A model generated the notes under the pieces. The model ran no database searches. It saw only the letters and a list, made by a program, of their open reading frames with translations, and was not told the origin of the DNA. Below are positions 27,742 to 36,232 of a stretch of 64,000 nucleotides of DNA, one piece after another. The translations under genes and the position numbers were made by a program. The stretch is taken from the NCBI GenBank assembly GCA_020845495.1, contig JADLFM010000216.1, positions 62,001-126,000 of the forward strand. Reading direction: 5' to 3'. Within the stretch, counting starts at the first letter, position 1, and each line of letters starts with the position of its first letter. The DNA is from Chloroflexota bacterium (GTDB taxonomy: Bacteria; Chloroflexota; UBA6077; JACCZL01).

Positions 27742-29238
27742 ATGATAGATCTCGGCTTTCCCCTGTGGGTCCGAGTGACACACATGTTCAACATCCTGTT
27801 CATCTCGCTTCTGATGCGAAGCGGGATCGAGATCCTGGCGGCTCATCCGAAGCTGTACCTCAACGACGATTCTGTGCCGGGCAAAGAGTGGATCCGGTTC
27901 ACCCCAAGGAAGATGCCCAGCGATCGGCTCTGGACGTCCAGGGACGAGGAGGAGGAGTACACGGCCTGGCTCGCGCTACCGGGGATGAATAACCTTGGCC
28001 TCGGCCGCCAATGGCACTTCTTCGGAGCGATCGGCTGGGCGCTGACCGGCCTGGTCTACATCATCGGGATGGCCACCTCGCCAGAGTGGCAGCGGCTCAT
28101 CCCGACCTCCTGGGACATCTTCCCGGGCGCGTACCACGCAGCCCTGATCTACCTACGACTCGAGCTCCCTCCGGCGGGGAACCCATTCAATCCGCTCCAG
28201 CAACTGGCCTACTTCGCGCTCATCTTCCTGTTGGCGCCACTCCAGATCCTGACCGCGATGGCGATGTCGCCGGCCGTCATAGGACGCGCGCCCTGGTACC
28301 CTATGCTGTTCGGTGGCCGCCAGATCGCACGGAGCATCCATTTCCTGGGCCTGGTGGCGTTCATCACGTTCACGGTGCACCACGTCCTGCTCGTCATCGT
28401 CCATGGGCTTGGTGACGAGCTCGCGAAGATGGTCCTGGGCATCGAGCGCGGGTCCACGGCGTACGAGCGGGCGCTGGCGATCGGCATTATGGGTGGCACG
28501 CTCTTCGTGATCGGGCTCATCCACGTCTGGGGCACCCGCGTGTCCAGACGTCAACCGCGGCGGATGCAACATCTGCTCGAGACGGTCGTCGATCCCGTGA
28601 AGTTCGCGGTCTTCCACCCGCTCACCTCGCATCAGTACTACAAGCCGCGTGATATCACCCCAGATCCGCGTGTCAACGGACGGCCGCCGAAGGGGGACCC
28701 GTACGACACACTGGCGCGTGACCACTTTGCCGACTGGGCGCTCGAGGTCACCGGGCTGGTGGAGGAGCCGCTCCGGCTGACGCTGCCCGAGCTACGCGCC
28801 ATGGAGCGGCAGACTCAGATCACCAAGCACAACTGCATTCAGGGTTGGAGCATGGTGGCTGAGTGGTCCGGGATTCCGGTACGGGCGCTCCTCGAACGGT
28901 GCCGGCCCTTACCGGCGGCGCGCTACCTGGTCCTCCACGCCTTCGACGAGAAGCCGAAGTCCGAGCCCCACCCGGCTGGTCCCGGCACGTTCTACGGGAC
29001 GATCGATTTTAGGCTGGCATGCGAGCGGCAGACGATCCTGGCCTACGACTTGAACGGCGCTCCTCTGCCGATCGAGCACGGGGCTCCGCTGCGCCTACGC
29101 GTCGAGTCGCAGCTCGGCTTCAAGATGGTCAAGTGGGTCCGCTCGATTGAGCTCGTCGCGGACTTCAAACACGTCGGCGACGGTCAGGGAGGCTGGCGCG
29201 AGGACAAGCAGTACTACAGCACGGAGGCCGGCATTTGA
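27742..29238 (+). CDS. Cytochrome b fused to sulfite-oxidase-type molybdopterin domain
   Basis: A 498-aa fusion. Residues 1-280 are a cytochrome b561/formate dehydrogenase gamma-like membrane part with about five helices and His residues placed as haem ligands (RVTHMFN, GRQWHFFGAIGW, RSIHFLGLVAF, FTVHHVLLVIVHG). An Arg-rich stretch (RVSRRQPRRMQ) follows the last helix. Residues about 325-480 are a sulfite-oxidase/MsrP-like molybdopterin domain with the Cys ligand in HNCIQGWSMVAEWSGIPV and later ATFYG-like and PIEHGAPLRLRVESQLGFK motifs. It ends the formate dehydrogenase operon. Its substrate is unknown. Confidence 0.88.
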   Translation: MIDLGFPLWVRVTHMFNILFISLLMRSGIEILAAHPKLYLNDDSVPGKEWIRFTPRKMPSDRLWTSRDEEEEYTAWLALPGMNNLGLGRQWHFFGAIGWALTGLVYIIGMATSPEWQRLIPTSWDIFPGAYHAALIYLRLELPPAGNPFNPLQQLAYFALIFLLAPLQILTAMAMSPAVIGRAPWYPMLFGGRQIARSIHFLGLVAFITFTVHHVLLVIVHGLGDELAKMVLGIERGSTAYERALAIGIMGGTLFVIGLIHVWGTRVSRRQPRRMQHLLETVVDPVKFAVFHPLTSHQYYKPRDITPDPRVNGRPPKGDPYDTLARDHFADWALEVTGLVEEPLRLTLPELRAMERQTQITKHNCIQGWSMVAEWSGIPVRALLERCRPLPAARYLVLHAFDEKPKSEPHPAGPGTFYGTIDFRLACERQTILAYDLNGAPLPIEHGAPLRLRVESQLGFKMVKWVRSIELVADFKHVGDGQGGWREDKQYYSTEAGI

Positions 29239-29560
29239 CGGCTACGATACCCGTGGCGGGCCGGTAGGCCGCCCGCGCGGCACCCGTCGTCCCGCGTCAC
29301 CCGAGCGCCATCAGCCCGAAGGCGCTCGGGTGATGTGCGTTCCTGGCAGTGCTCCGAGTGGGCGTTCTCCCTGCTAGCCGCGCCGGCGATCCACTCGTCG
29401 TTTCGGTCCACAGCGTAGTGAGCTTCGACTTCGCGGCCACGCTCCGACGTGATTGGCACCGCTCGACGTCGACACGAGCAGGTACACGGCTCGGCACGAC
29501 AAGGGCTCGCGAGAGAGCCAGAGGCCCCTTGCCCGCGTGCGGCCGAGGGGCCTCCCAGCA
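29239..29560. other. Convergent gap after the formate dehydrogenase operon
   Basis: Apart from the hairpin at 29297-29333 and a second 9-bp stem at 29521-29554 (GAGGCCCCT paired with AGGGGCCTC), the latter only seven bases from the end of the minus-strand D-aminoacylase gene, nothing recognisable is present. Confidence 0.5.
29297..29333 (+). terminator. Hairpin downstream of the formate dehydrogenase operon
   Basis: Perfect 13-bp arms (TCACCCGAGCGCC at 29297-29309 and its complement at 29321-29333) around an 11-base loop, 58 bases after the stop of the fusion gene. There is no long T-run. Confidence 0.65.
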
Positions 29561-31138
29561 TCAGGTGGCTCGAAGCACCCGGCCGGCTCGCGCGCCGGTG
29601 TACTGGCCGTCGCGAACGGCGAAGACGCCGTTAACCAGGACGTGCGGTAGCCCGGCCGGCGCCTGCTCCGGGTCTTCGTAGGTCGCGCGGTCCAGCACAC
29701 GTGCGGCGTCGAAGACGACCAGATCTGCCGCCAGACCCGGCCGCACCAACCCCCGGTCCCAGAGGTTGAACTTGCGGGCCGGGAAGCTCGTCATCTTCCG
29801 GACGGCCTCGGCCTGCGAGAACAGCCCGACGTCGCGGGCGTAGTGGCCGAGAACGCGGGGGTACGTGCCCCAGGTCCGTGGGTGCGGCTTACCGCGAATG
29901 ACGATCGCGTCTGAGCCAATCATGACCAGCGGATGCGCCAGGATCGCCTGCACGTCGCGCTCGTCCATCATCGTCACGACGACGGTCGGGCGGCCCTGCT
30001 CCTCGATGAGCACATCGGCCAGCGCGTCGACCGGATCCGAACCCTTCGCATCGGCGATCTGCTGGATCGACTTCCCCAGGTACTCAGGGACACGGTCGAC
30101 ACTCGAGACTCGCACTCGCTCCCAACCGCCAGCACCGGCCAGGTTCTCCCAACCAGGGATGCCCTCGCGGAAGTCACGCTTGATGCGCTCGCGCTCAGCG
30201 GGGACGGTCAGCCGTTCGAGCAGGAGTGCCCGCCCGCCCTCTTGCGACCACGGCGGCATCAGGGCTGCCATCCGGGTGCTGCCGGCATCGTAAGGATACG
30301 CATCGGCGGTAACGTCCACACCGCGTGTGCGCGCCCGCTCCAGCAGTGCGAGGAGCTCCTCGGCTCGGCCGTGGTTCGCGCGCCCGGCCGCCTTCAAGTG
30401 CGAGTGCTGAACAGGCACGCCATTTCGCTCGCCGATCTCGATCGCCTCGGCGTGAGCGTCGAAGAGGGTAGTCGTTTCGCCCCGTACGTGCGAGCAGTAC
30501 GGTCGACCGGTTCCCCGTAGTTCGGCCGCGAGCGCCACCAGCTCTGGTGTCCGCGAGTAGAAGCCGGGCGCGTAAATCAGGCCCGAAGACAACCCGACCG
30601 CTCCATCGGCGAGTGCCACGGCGAGCAGACGCCGCATCGTCCGAAGCTCGTCGTCGGTGGGGGCCCGGTTCTCGAAGCCCATCGCCGCCACTCGCAGCGC
30701 ACCATGCCCGACCAGCGGCGCGATATTGCTGACCGGCCCGGCTCGCTCGAGGCTGGCAAAGTACTCGCCGGCGCTCGACCAGTCCCACGGCATGTCGAGG
30801 AAGAGGCCGGCGTGGTGCTCCTTTAGGAGCGGTGCGGTCGACGGTTGGAGCGGAAAGGCCGTGCTGCCGCAGTTACCGTTGACCTCGGTGGTGACGCCCT
30901 GGAGGATCTTGGCAGGCAGCGGGTCTGCCGCGAACGGTAGCGCGTCCGAATGACAGTGCACGTCGACGAAGCCCGGACAGACGGTCAGCCCGGTCACGTC
31001 GACCGTCTCGCGGGCCTCGGCGTTCCCAAGCTGCCCGAGCGCAGCGATCTTGCCATGCTCGACGGCTACATCAGCCATGAAGTCAGGGTTCCCGGCCCCG
31101 TCGAGCACGCGGCCGCCGCGCAGGATCAGGTCGAACAT
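29561..31138 (-). CDS. N-acyl-D-amino-acid deacylase (D-aminoacylase) family amidohydrolase
   Basis: Amidohydrolase-superfamily enzyme, 525 aa, that in characterised members removes the acyl group from N-acyl-D-amino acids. The metal site is visible as FVDVHCHSDALPF near residue 65, then GVTTEVNGNCGSTAFP near residue 91, CSHVRGETTTLFD, PVQHSHLKAAG, and the catalytic Asp in VMIGSDAIVIRGKPHPRTWG. The ATG at 31138 has AGGAGG upstream. No operon partner is evident. Substrate preference (D-amino acid or related imidic compound) cannot be read from sequence. Confidence 0.9.
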   Translation of the reverse strand: MFDLILRGGRVLDGAGNPDFMADVAVEHGKIAALGQLGNAEARETVDVTGLTVCPGFVDVHCHSDALPFAADPLPAKILQGVTTEVNGNCGSTAFPLQPSTAPLLKEHHAGLFLDMPWDWSSAGEYFASLERAGPVSNIAPLVGHGALRVAAMGFENRAPTDDELRTMRRLLAVALADGAVGLSSGLIYAPGFYSRTPELVALAAELRGTGRPYCSHVRGETTTLFDAHAEAIEIGERNGVPVQHSHLKAAGRANHGRAEELLALLERARTRGVDVTADAYPYDAGSTRMAALMPPWSQEGGRALLLERLTVPAERERIKRDFREGIPGWENLAGAGGWERVRVSSVDRVPEYLGKSIQQIADAKGSDPVDALADVLIEEQGRPTVVVTMMDERDVQAILAHPLVMIGSDAIVIRGKPHPRTWGTYPRVLGHYARDVGLFSQAEAVRKMTSFPARKFNLWDRGLVRPGLAADLVVFDAARVLDRATYEDPEQAPAGLPHVLVNGVFAVRDGQYTGARAGRVLRAT

Positions 31139-31435
31139 CGCGCCCTCCTCATGCCGAGGGCATGGTAGCCGACCACACCAGCGGCCTTGCATCCCGCAGA
31201 TTCTGCATCCGCACGGCTGTCCCCCCGCTTCTCAGCCCGAGGCGCTACCACACCCCCGCTTCGCTCGTGTGGAAGGGTTGCCTACGGGCCATTCTGGCCG
31301 CGCGCGTGCTACCTGCAATTCGCCCGCGTGTGGAACGGGTATCTCGTAGCCGGATGGTGTCGGGTGAGGGGCCTGTGTGGGGCTGGGGGTTGAGCGGTGC
31401 TCGGCCGCCGTGAACGTCGAGCGGTGCACGACAGA

Positions 31436-31473
31436 GGCGGGCGGCCATCCTGACGTCAGGATGGCCGCCCGCC
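31436..31473. terminator. 38-bp perfect palindrome downstream of cytochrome c gene
   Basis: Nineteen-base arms meet with no spacer at a TGACGTCA centre. It lies 55 bp after the end of the minus-strand cytochrome c gene, in the 389-bp gap that precedes the D-aminoacylase gene. A terminator is most likely; with no spacer, a dimeric protein-binding site is also possible. Confidence 0.6.
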
Positions 31474-31527
31474 CATTGACTCTCTAGACCGAGGTTAGCC
31501 TATGGCAAGAGGTAGCTCATGCAGGGG

Positions 31528-32742
31528 TTAGCGCCGGCGTCGCAGCCAGACGCCAGCGGCCATCAGCAGGCCGCCGAGGGCAGCCGCTGGTGCAGCCAGG
31601 TCCGGCAGGGCGCCGGTCCGTGGCAGGGCGCTCGGAACCTGAGCCGGACGTGCAGCGGGCGATGCCGCCGGGGACGCCGCCGGGCGTGGCGCCTGTGCCG
31701 CACCTGGAGCCTGCTGCGCGCCTGACGGCTTCGCAGCGGGAGCCGGACCGGACGGTGGAGCACCCGCGCCGCTCGGCTTGGCGGCTGGCGACGGCTGAGC
31801 GGATGGCGCCGCCTGACCGCTTGCGCTCGGCGCGGTCGGGCGGTTGTTCACGGCCGGGATGGTCTTCAGGTAGGCCGCGATAGCATGAGCGTCGGCGTCG
31901 GTCAACTGGTTGAGGCCGCCCCAGGGATGGTTCTCGATGACTTCGGCCATCAGCCCTTCGACGAACCCGCCGCGCGGGGTCTGGCCGGTCTGGAGAAACT
32001 TGGCGATGTCGTCCTCTGACCAGCGGCCGATACCAGTCTGCATGTCCGGCGTGATGTTCGGCGCGATCGCGAAGTGGCCCGGCTCGCGCGGCACGGCGCC
32101 GCCCGCCAGGAACTTGCTCCGATCGGGTGCACCGGATTCGGTGCGCGGGGTATGGCAGTCGCTACAGGGAACGACAGCGTTGACGAGGTAGTCGCCACGC
32201 GCCACCCCCTCGGTCGGGGCGCTCGCCGGCGACGGCGGCAGCGGCGGGGCCGGCGGCACCGGGCCGTTCAGCGTCCGCGCGGGAACCTTGTTGCTGACCG
32301 GCGGAACCGTCCGCAGGAACGCGACCAGGTCGGCGACATCCCCATCGCTCAGGAAATGGTAGTGCGGATACGGCATCATTGGCATCAACTGCCCGCCATC
32401 CGGCGTGTGGCCGTTGCGGACGGCATTCGCGATCTGCTCGTCGGTCCACGAGCCGATGCCGGTCTCCTTGTCAGGCGTGATGTTCGCAGCCGGTACCCGC
32501 CCGAATGGTCCGGCGAACATCTCCCCGTAGGGAGCGGTCGCTGGCGACACCAGTGCCGCGCCCTCGCGCCAGCCAGCCAGATTCTGGCCGTGGCAGCCAG
32601 CGCACGACGCCAGTTGGAAGACGTACTTCCCATGGGTCGGGTCGCCTTCCGCGGCCGCCGCTCCGGCCGTCCCGTACTGAACCGTGCCGACGACGCCGGC
32701 TGCTACCAGACCGGCCGCGGCCATCAGCCCTGCCAGCTTCAT
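31528..32742 (-). CDS. Two-haem cytochrome c with LPXTG-like C-terminus
   Basis: Exported electron-transfer protein, 404 aa, with a signal peptide (MKLAGLMAAAGLVAAGVVGT, cleaved near AGAAAA). Two haem-binding motifs are CAGCH (Cys47, Cys50, His51) and CSDCH (Cys193, Cys196, His197), each followed by NITPDxxTGIGxW repeats, so the protein is a duplicated cytochrome c fold. After about residue 315 comes an 80-residue Pro/Ala/Ser-rich linker, then LPRTG (373-377), a hydrophobic helix and RRRR, as in sortase substrates. The ATG at 32742 has GGGGAGGTGGG upstream. Confidence 0.88.
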   Translation of the reverse strand: MKLAGLMAAAGLVAAGVVGTVQYGTAGAAAAEGDPTHGKYVFQLASCAGCHGQNLAGWREGAALVSPATAPYGEMFAGPFGRVPAANITPDKETGIGSWTDEQIANAVRNGHTPDGGQLMPMMPYPHYHFLSDGDVADLVAFLRTVPPVSNKVPARTLNGPVPPAPPLPPSPASAPTEGVARGDYLVNAVVPCSDCHTPRTESGAPDRSKFLAGGAVPREPGHFAIAPNITPDMQTGIGRWSEDDIAKFLQTGQTPRGGFVEGLMAEVIENHPWGGLNQLTDADAHAIAAYLKTIPAVNNRPTAPSASGQAAPSAQPSPAAKPSGAGAPPSGPAPAAKPSGAQQAPGAAQAPRPAASPAASPAARPAQVPSALPRTGALPDLAAPAAALGGLLMAAGVWLRRRR

Positions 32743-33218
32743 TCCCACCTCCCCGGGCCATCCCCAGCCAGGCTCGCATCGCCGGCCAGGGCCGTTGCCC
32801 GGCCTCACACGATACGCCCGTACCAACGCGCTGTCAACAGGGGCGCGGCCGTCATGATTGCGAGATCGCGAGGCAAGCGAGGCCGGCCGATCAGGAACGC
32901 ACGTCCAGACCCATCCACGCGCCGGGTGCGTCCCTCAGGCCGAGAGTACTGGCGGCGACTCGGAGCGGCCACCCAGGCCTCGGGTCGTCCGGGCTGGCGA
33001 GTACACTCCGGAGAGACGCGAAATCATCTGTGCCGAACGTCCTGCGCGGCAGAAGGGGACGTGCCAGCGACTTGCCGCCGTTTCCCTCACCGGGGCTATC
33101 GTCTACCGATCGCCACGTCACGCGGCGCGCATCCTGCACCACATAGCACGTGATGATCTCCGAGCCATCCCGTAAGCATGCTGCCACTCGAGTTGAGCGT
33201 GCTGATGGAGGCACCTCT
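32743..33218. other. Divergent gap between cytochrome c and osmoprotectant operon
   Basis: Frames here are Arg/Pro-rich and not convincing. It should contain promoters for both flanking genes. No repeat or RNA gene was recognised. Confidence 0.4.
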
Positions 33219-34574
33219 GTGACCGATCTCGACCGAGTGCCCGCTCGGGACGCCAGTGCAGACGACCGCGCCGAGGTGAGGCTCACCAGAGCCACGCCCG
33301 GCCTCGTTGGCCCCAGCACTCCTGGCCTCGACGGCGAAAGCGGCCAGCACGCGAACGACCACACTGAACCGATGGCGCTTCCCGTACAGCGGGGTGCGAC
33401 CGTCGAGCTACGACACGTGACAAAGCGGTACGCTGCCAGCGAGCGTGGCCCCGGCGCGGTCAACGACCTGTCGCTGACCGTCAAATCGGGCGAGATCTGC
33501 GTCCTGGTCGGGCCGAGCGGCTGCGGCAAAACCACGACCCTCAAGATGGTGAACCGACTCGTTGAGCCGACCGATGGTCAGGTGCTCGTCGATGGCCAGG
33601 ACGTCTCGACGGTTGAGCCGACGGCCCTCCGGCGGCGGATCGGCTACGTCATCCAGCAGACCGGCCTCTTTCCGCATCGGACGATCGCCGACAACGTCGC
33701 GACCGTCCCACGCCTACTTGGCTGGTCGTCCGGCCGGATCCGGAAGCGCGTGGACGAGCTCTTACGTCTCATCGGCCTGGATCCCGAGCGAGTCCGCCGC
33801 CGCTACCCAGCGCAGTTGTCCGGCGGTGAGCGCCAGCGTGTAGGCGTGGCTCGGGCGCTCGCCGCCGAGCCGCCACTCTTACTGATGGACGAACCGTTCG
33901 GCGCCGTCGACCCAATCGTGCGGGGCCGGCTGCAAGATGAGATGCTTCAGCTTCAGCGGCAGTTGGGGATGACAGTACTGTTCGTCACTCACGACATCGA
34001 CGAGGCCATCAAGCTCGGCGACCGGGTGGCAGTCATGCAGCAAGGCGGAGTCCTGGCCCAGTACGCCTCGCCGGCCGAACTTCTCGCCGCCCCGGCAAGC
34101 GACTTCGTCGCGCGGTTCGTTGGCGAGGATCGCGGTCTGAAGCGGCTGGCGTTGATGACCGTTACCGACATCGCCCCGGCGCATCCGCCCATCGCGCGGC
34201 TTGGCGAGCCATGCCGCGCGGCGGTCGCACGAGCGGGAGGCGCGCGCTGGGTGCTCGTGCTCGACGAGGGCGGCCGGCCTGAGGGCTGGCTCGACGCCGA
34301 GCAGCCGAGCGACGACGGTCCAATCACTCCGGAGCGCGCGGCCGCTACCTCGCCGCTGTTCTCGACGAGTACGACCCTTCACGACGCACTCTCGCGCCTG
34401 CTCAGCAGCGCTGCTCAGATGGGCGTCATCGTCGACGAGCGCCAGGTATACCTGGGCGCCGTGACACTTGAAGCGATTGGTGCGGCGCTGCGGTCCTCGG
34501 TCGATGTGGCCCGAGCCCGGCGCGAGCGCCAGGAAGGGCACACCGACGAGGCGACAGCGGAGGCGGCGCGATGA
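33219..34574 (+). CDS. Glycine betaine/osmoprotectant ABC transporter ATPase
   Basis: ATPase of the OpuCA/ProV type, 451 aa. Walker A is GPSGCGKTTTLKMVNRL, followed by a Q-loop (GYVIQQTGLFPHRTI), signature LSGGERQRVGVARAL, Walker B LLLMDEPFGAVDPI and the H-loop FVTHDIDEAI. The C-terminal 120 residues resemble a CBS-type pair (DIAPAHPPIARLGE, LHDALSRLLSSAAQMGVIVD). The GTG at 33219 is chosen for GGAGG eight bases upstream; a shorter start at ATG 33372 is possible. It overlaps the permease gene by four bases. Confidence 0.92.
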   Translation: MTDLDRVPARDASADDRAEVRLTRATPGLVGPSTPGLDGESGQHANDHTEPMALPVQRGATVELRHVTKRYAASERGPGAVNDLSLTVKSGEICVLVGPSGCGKTTTLKMVNRLVEPTDGQVLVDGQDVSTVEPTALRRRIGYVIQQTGLFPHRTIADNVATVPRLLGWSSGRIRKRVDELLRLIGLDPERVRRRYPAQLSGGERQRVGVARALAAEPPLLLMDEPFGAVDPIVRGRLQDEMLQLQRQLGMTVLFVTHDIDEAIKLGDRVAVMQQGGVLAQYASPAELLAAPASDFVARFVGEDRGLKRLALMTVTDIAPAHPPIARLGEPCRAAVARAGGARWVLVLDEGGRPEGWLDAEQPSDDGPITPERAAATSPLFSTSTTLHDALSRLLSSAAQMGVIVDERQVYLGAVTLEAIGAALRSSVDVARARRERQEGHTDEATAEAAR

Positions 34575-35221
34575 CGCCCGGCGAACCGCTGATCCGCTGG
34601 GATTGGGTGCTCCGCAACCTGGACGCTATCGGCCAGCGAATCATCGAGCACATCGTTCTGACGGCGATCGCGGTGGGCGTCGGCTTCATCATCAGTTTCG
34701 CGCTCAGCCTGCTGATCGCCCGACGGCCGCGCCTGTACGCGCCGGTTACCTGGGTCACCGGTATCCTGTACACGATCCCGAGCCTGGCGCTGTTCGCGTT
34801 GCTCATCCCGATCACCGGCCTCTCGATCGTCACCGCCGAGATCGGTCTGGTGAGCTACACGCTGTTGATCCTGATCCGCAACATCGTGGCCGGCATCCAG
34901 GGCGTTCCAGCCGACGTGCGCGAGGCCGCGATCGGGATGGGCTACACGCCGATGCAACTGCTCTGGCACGTCGAACTGCCATTGGCCATGGCCGTCATCA
35001 TTGCCGGCGTCCGGGTGGCAAGCGTAACCACGATCGGGCTGACGACGGTCACGGCGCTGATCGGGCAGGGCGGGCTTGGCTTCCTGATCCTCGAGGGCAT
35101 CCAGCGCTTCTTCAGCACTCCGCTCATCATCGGCGCGGTCCTGTCGGTCGTGCTCGCGGTACTGGTGGACGGGGCGCTGGTGCTGGTGCAGCGATGGATC
35201 ACTCCCTGGACGCGGGCCTAA
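34571..35221 (+). CDS. Osmoprotectant ABC transporter permease
   Basis: Inner-membrane permease of the OpuCB/ProW type, 216 aa, about six helices. The EAA-like coupling loop reads VREAAIGMGYTPMQLLWHVELPLAM (in part: ADVREAAIGMGYTPMQLL near residue 116), and GQGGLGFLILEGIQRF follows. Its ATG overlaps the ATPase stop. The next permease begins three bases after its stop. Confidence 0.92.
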   Translation: MTPGEPLIRWDWVLRNLDAIGQRIIEHIVLTAIAVGVGFIISFALSLLIARRPRLYAPVTWVTGILYTIPSLALFALLIPITGLSIVTAEIGLVSYTLLILIRNIVAGIQGVPADVREAAIGMGYTPMQLLWHVELPLAMAVIIAGVRVASVTTIGLTTVTALIGQGGLGFLILEGIQRFFSTPLIIGAVLSVVLAVLVDGALVLVQRWITPWTRA

Positions 35222-35224
35222 GCG

Positions 35225-35944
35225 GTGGACGTACTCCACGAGGTGCTGGCCTGGCTCGCCGATCCGGCCCACTGGCAGGGCGCAGACGGCATCCCGACGC
35301 GCATCGTTCAGCATATCTGGATCTCCGGCGTCTCGACGGCCATCGCGACGCTCATCGCGCTACCGCTTGGGATCTACCTGGGCCACACAGGCCGAGGCGG
35401 GTTCATCGCGATCAACCTCGCCAATCTTGGTCGGGCGCTCCCATCGATGGCGCTGCTCGCGTTCGGGCTGCCGCTAGCGTTCGCGCTCGGCCTCGGACTC
35501 GGCTTCTGGCCGACGCTCTTCGCGATGGTGCCGCTCGGCATCCCGCCGATCCTCACCAACAGCTTCGTTGGGATCCGAGAGGTAGACTCGGATGTCGTAG
35601 AGGCGGCGCGGGGCATGGGTCTGAGCGAGCGGCAAGTCCTGACCCAGGCCGAGCTACCTATTGCCGCGCCACTGATCCTCGCCGGTATTCGGAACGCCGC
35701 CGTGGCGATCGTTGCGACCGCCACGCTCGGGGCGCTCGTCGCGGGGGGCGGCCTCGGGCGATATATCATCGATGGACTGGCACAGCAGGACTTCGGACGC
35801 TTGATCGTCGGCGCCGTGCTGGTGGCACTGTTAGCGGTCGCCGTTGAGCTGGGGTTCGGACTGCTCGAGCGGGTCGTGGTCTCGGCCGGGGTGAGGATAC
35901 GCCCGCTGGCGAGCACCGAGATACTGAGCCGGCCCGCCTCCTGA
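35225..35944 (+). CDS. Osmoprotectant ABC transporter permease, second subunit
   Basis: A 239-aa permease with GTG start. The coupling loop is VVEAARGMGLSERQVLTQAE near residue 125, preceded by GIPPILTNSFVGIREVDSD and followed by ATLGALVAGGGLGRYIIDGL. With the preceding permease it makes a heterodimeric OpuC-like transmembrane pair. Its stop codon lies within a 17-bp tandem repeat. Confidence 0.92.
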   Translation: MDVLHEVLAWLADPAHWQGADGIPTRIVQHIWISGVSTAIATLIALPLGIYLGHTGRGGFIAINLANLGRALPSMALLAFGLPLAFALGLGLGFWPTLFAMVPLGIPPILTNSFVGIREVDSDVVEAARGMGLSERQVLTQAELPIAAPLILAGIRNAAVAIVATATLGALVAGGGLGRYIIDGLAQQDFGRLIVGAVLVALLAVAVELGFGLLERVVVSAGVRIRPLASTEILSRPAS

Positions 35945-35974
35945 GCCGGCCCGCCTCCTGAGCCGGCCCGCCTC
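35924..35974. repeat. 17-bp tandem repeat, three copies, containing a stop codon
   Basis: Three exact copies of CTGAGCCGGCCCGCCTC at 35924-35940, 35941-35957 and 35958-35974, then a decayed fourth. The permease stop TGA (35942-35944) is in the second copy. The period is not a multiple of three. Confidence 0.93.
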
Positions 35975-36232
35975 TGAACTGGCCTACCTCCCTCTTGACG
36001 GCCCTCGGCCGTGTCCGCCTCAGCTACGCGCACACGGTAGGTTCGGCCAGCGCACAACCAGGGTACGGCCGGTTCCCGCCTCAACTGCGCGCACGGTAGG
36101 TACCGATCTTGCGCGGGCCTCGTCTGTCTCGGAGAGCAGCAGGCGAGAACGAAACGACTTGCAGGCCGATTGGCTCTAGCGAACCGGCGTGTCGACGCGC
36201 CGGCGCCTGCGCTCAGTTAGAAGGAGGAGCAG

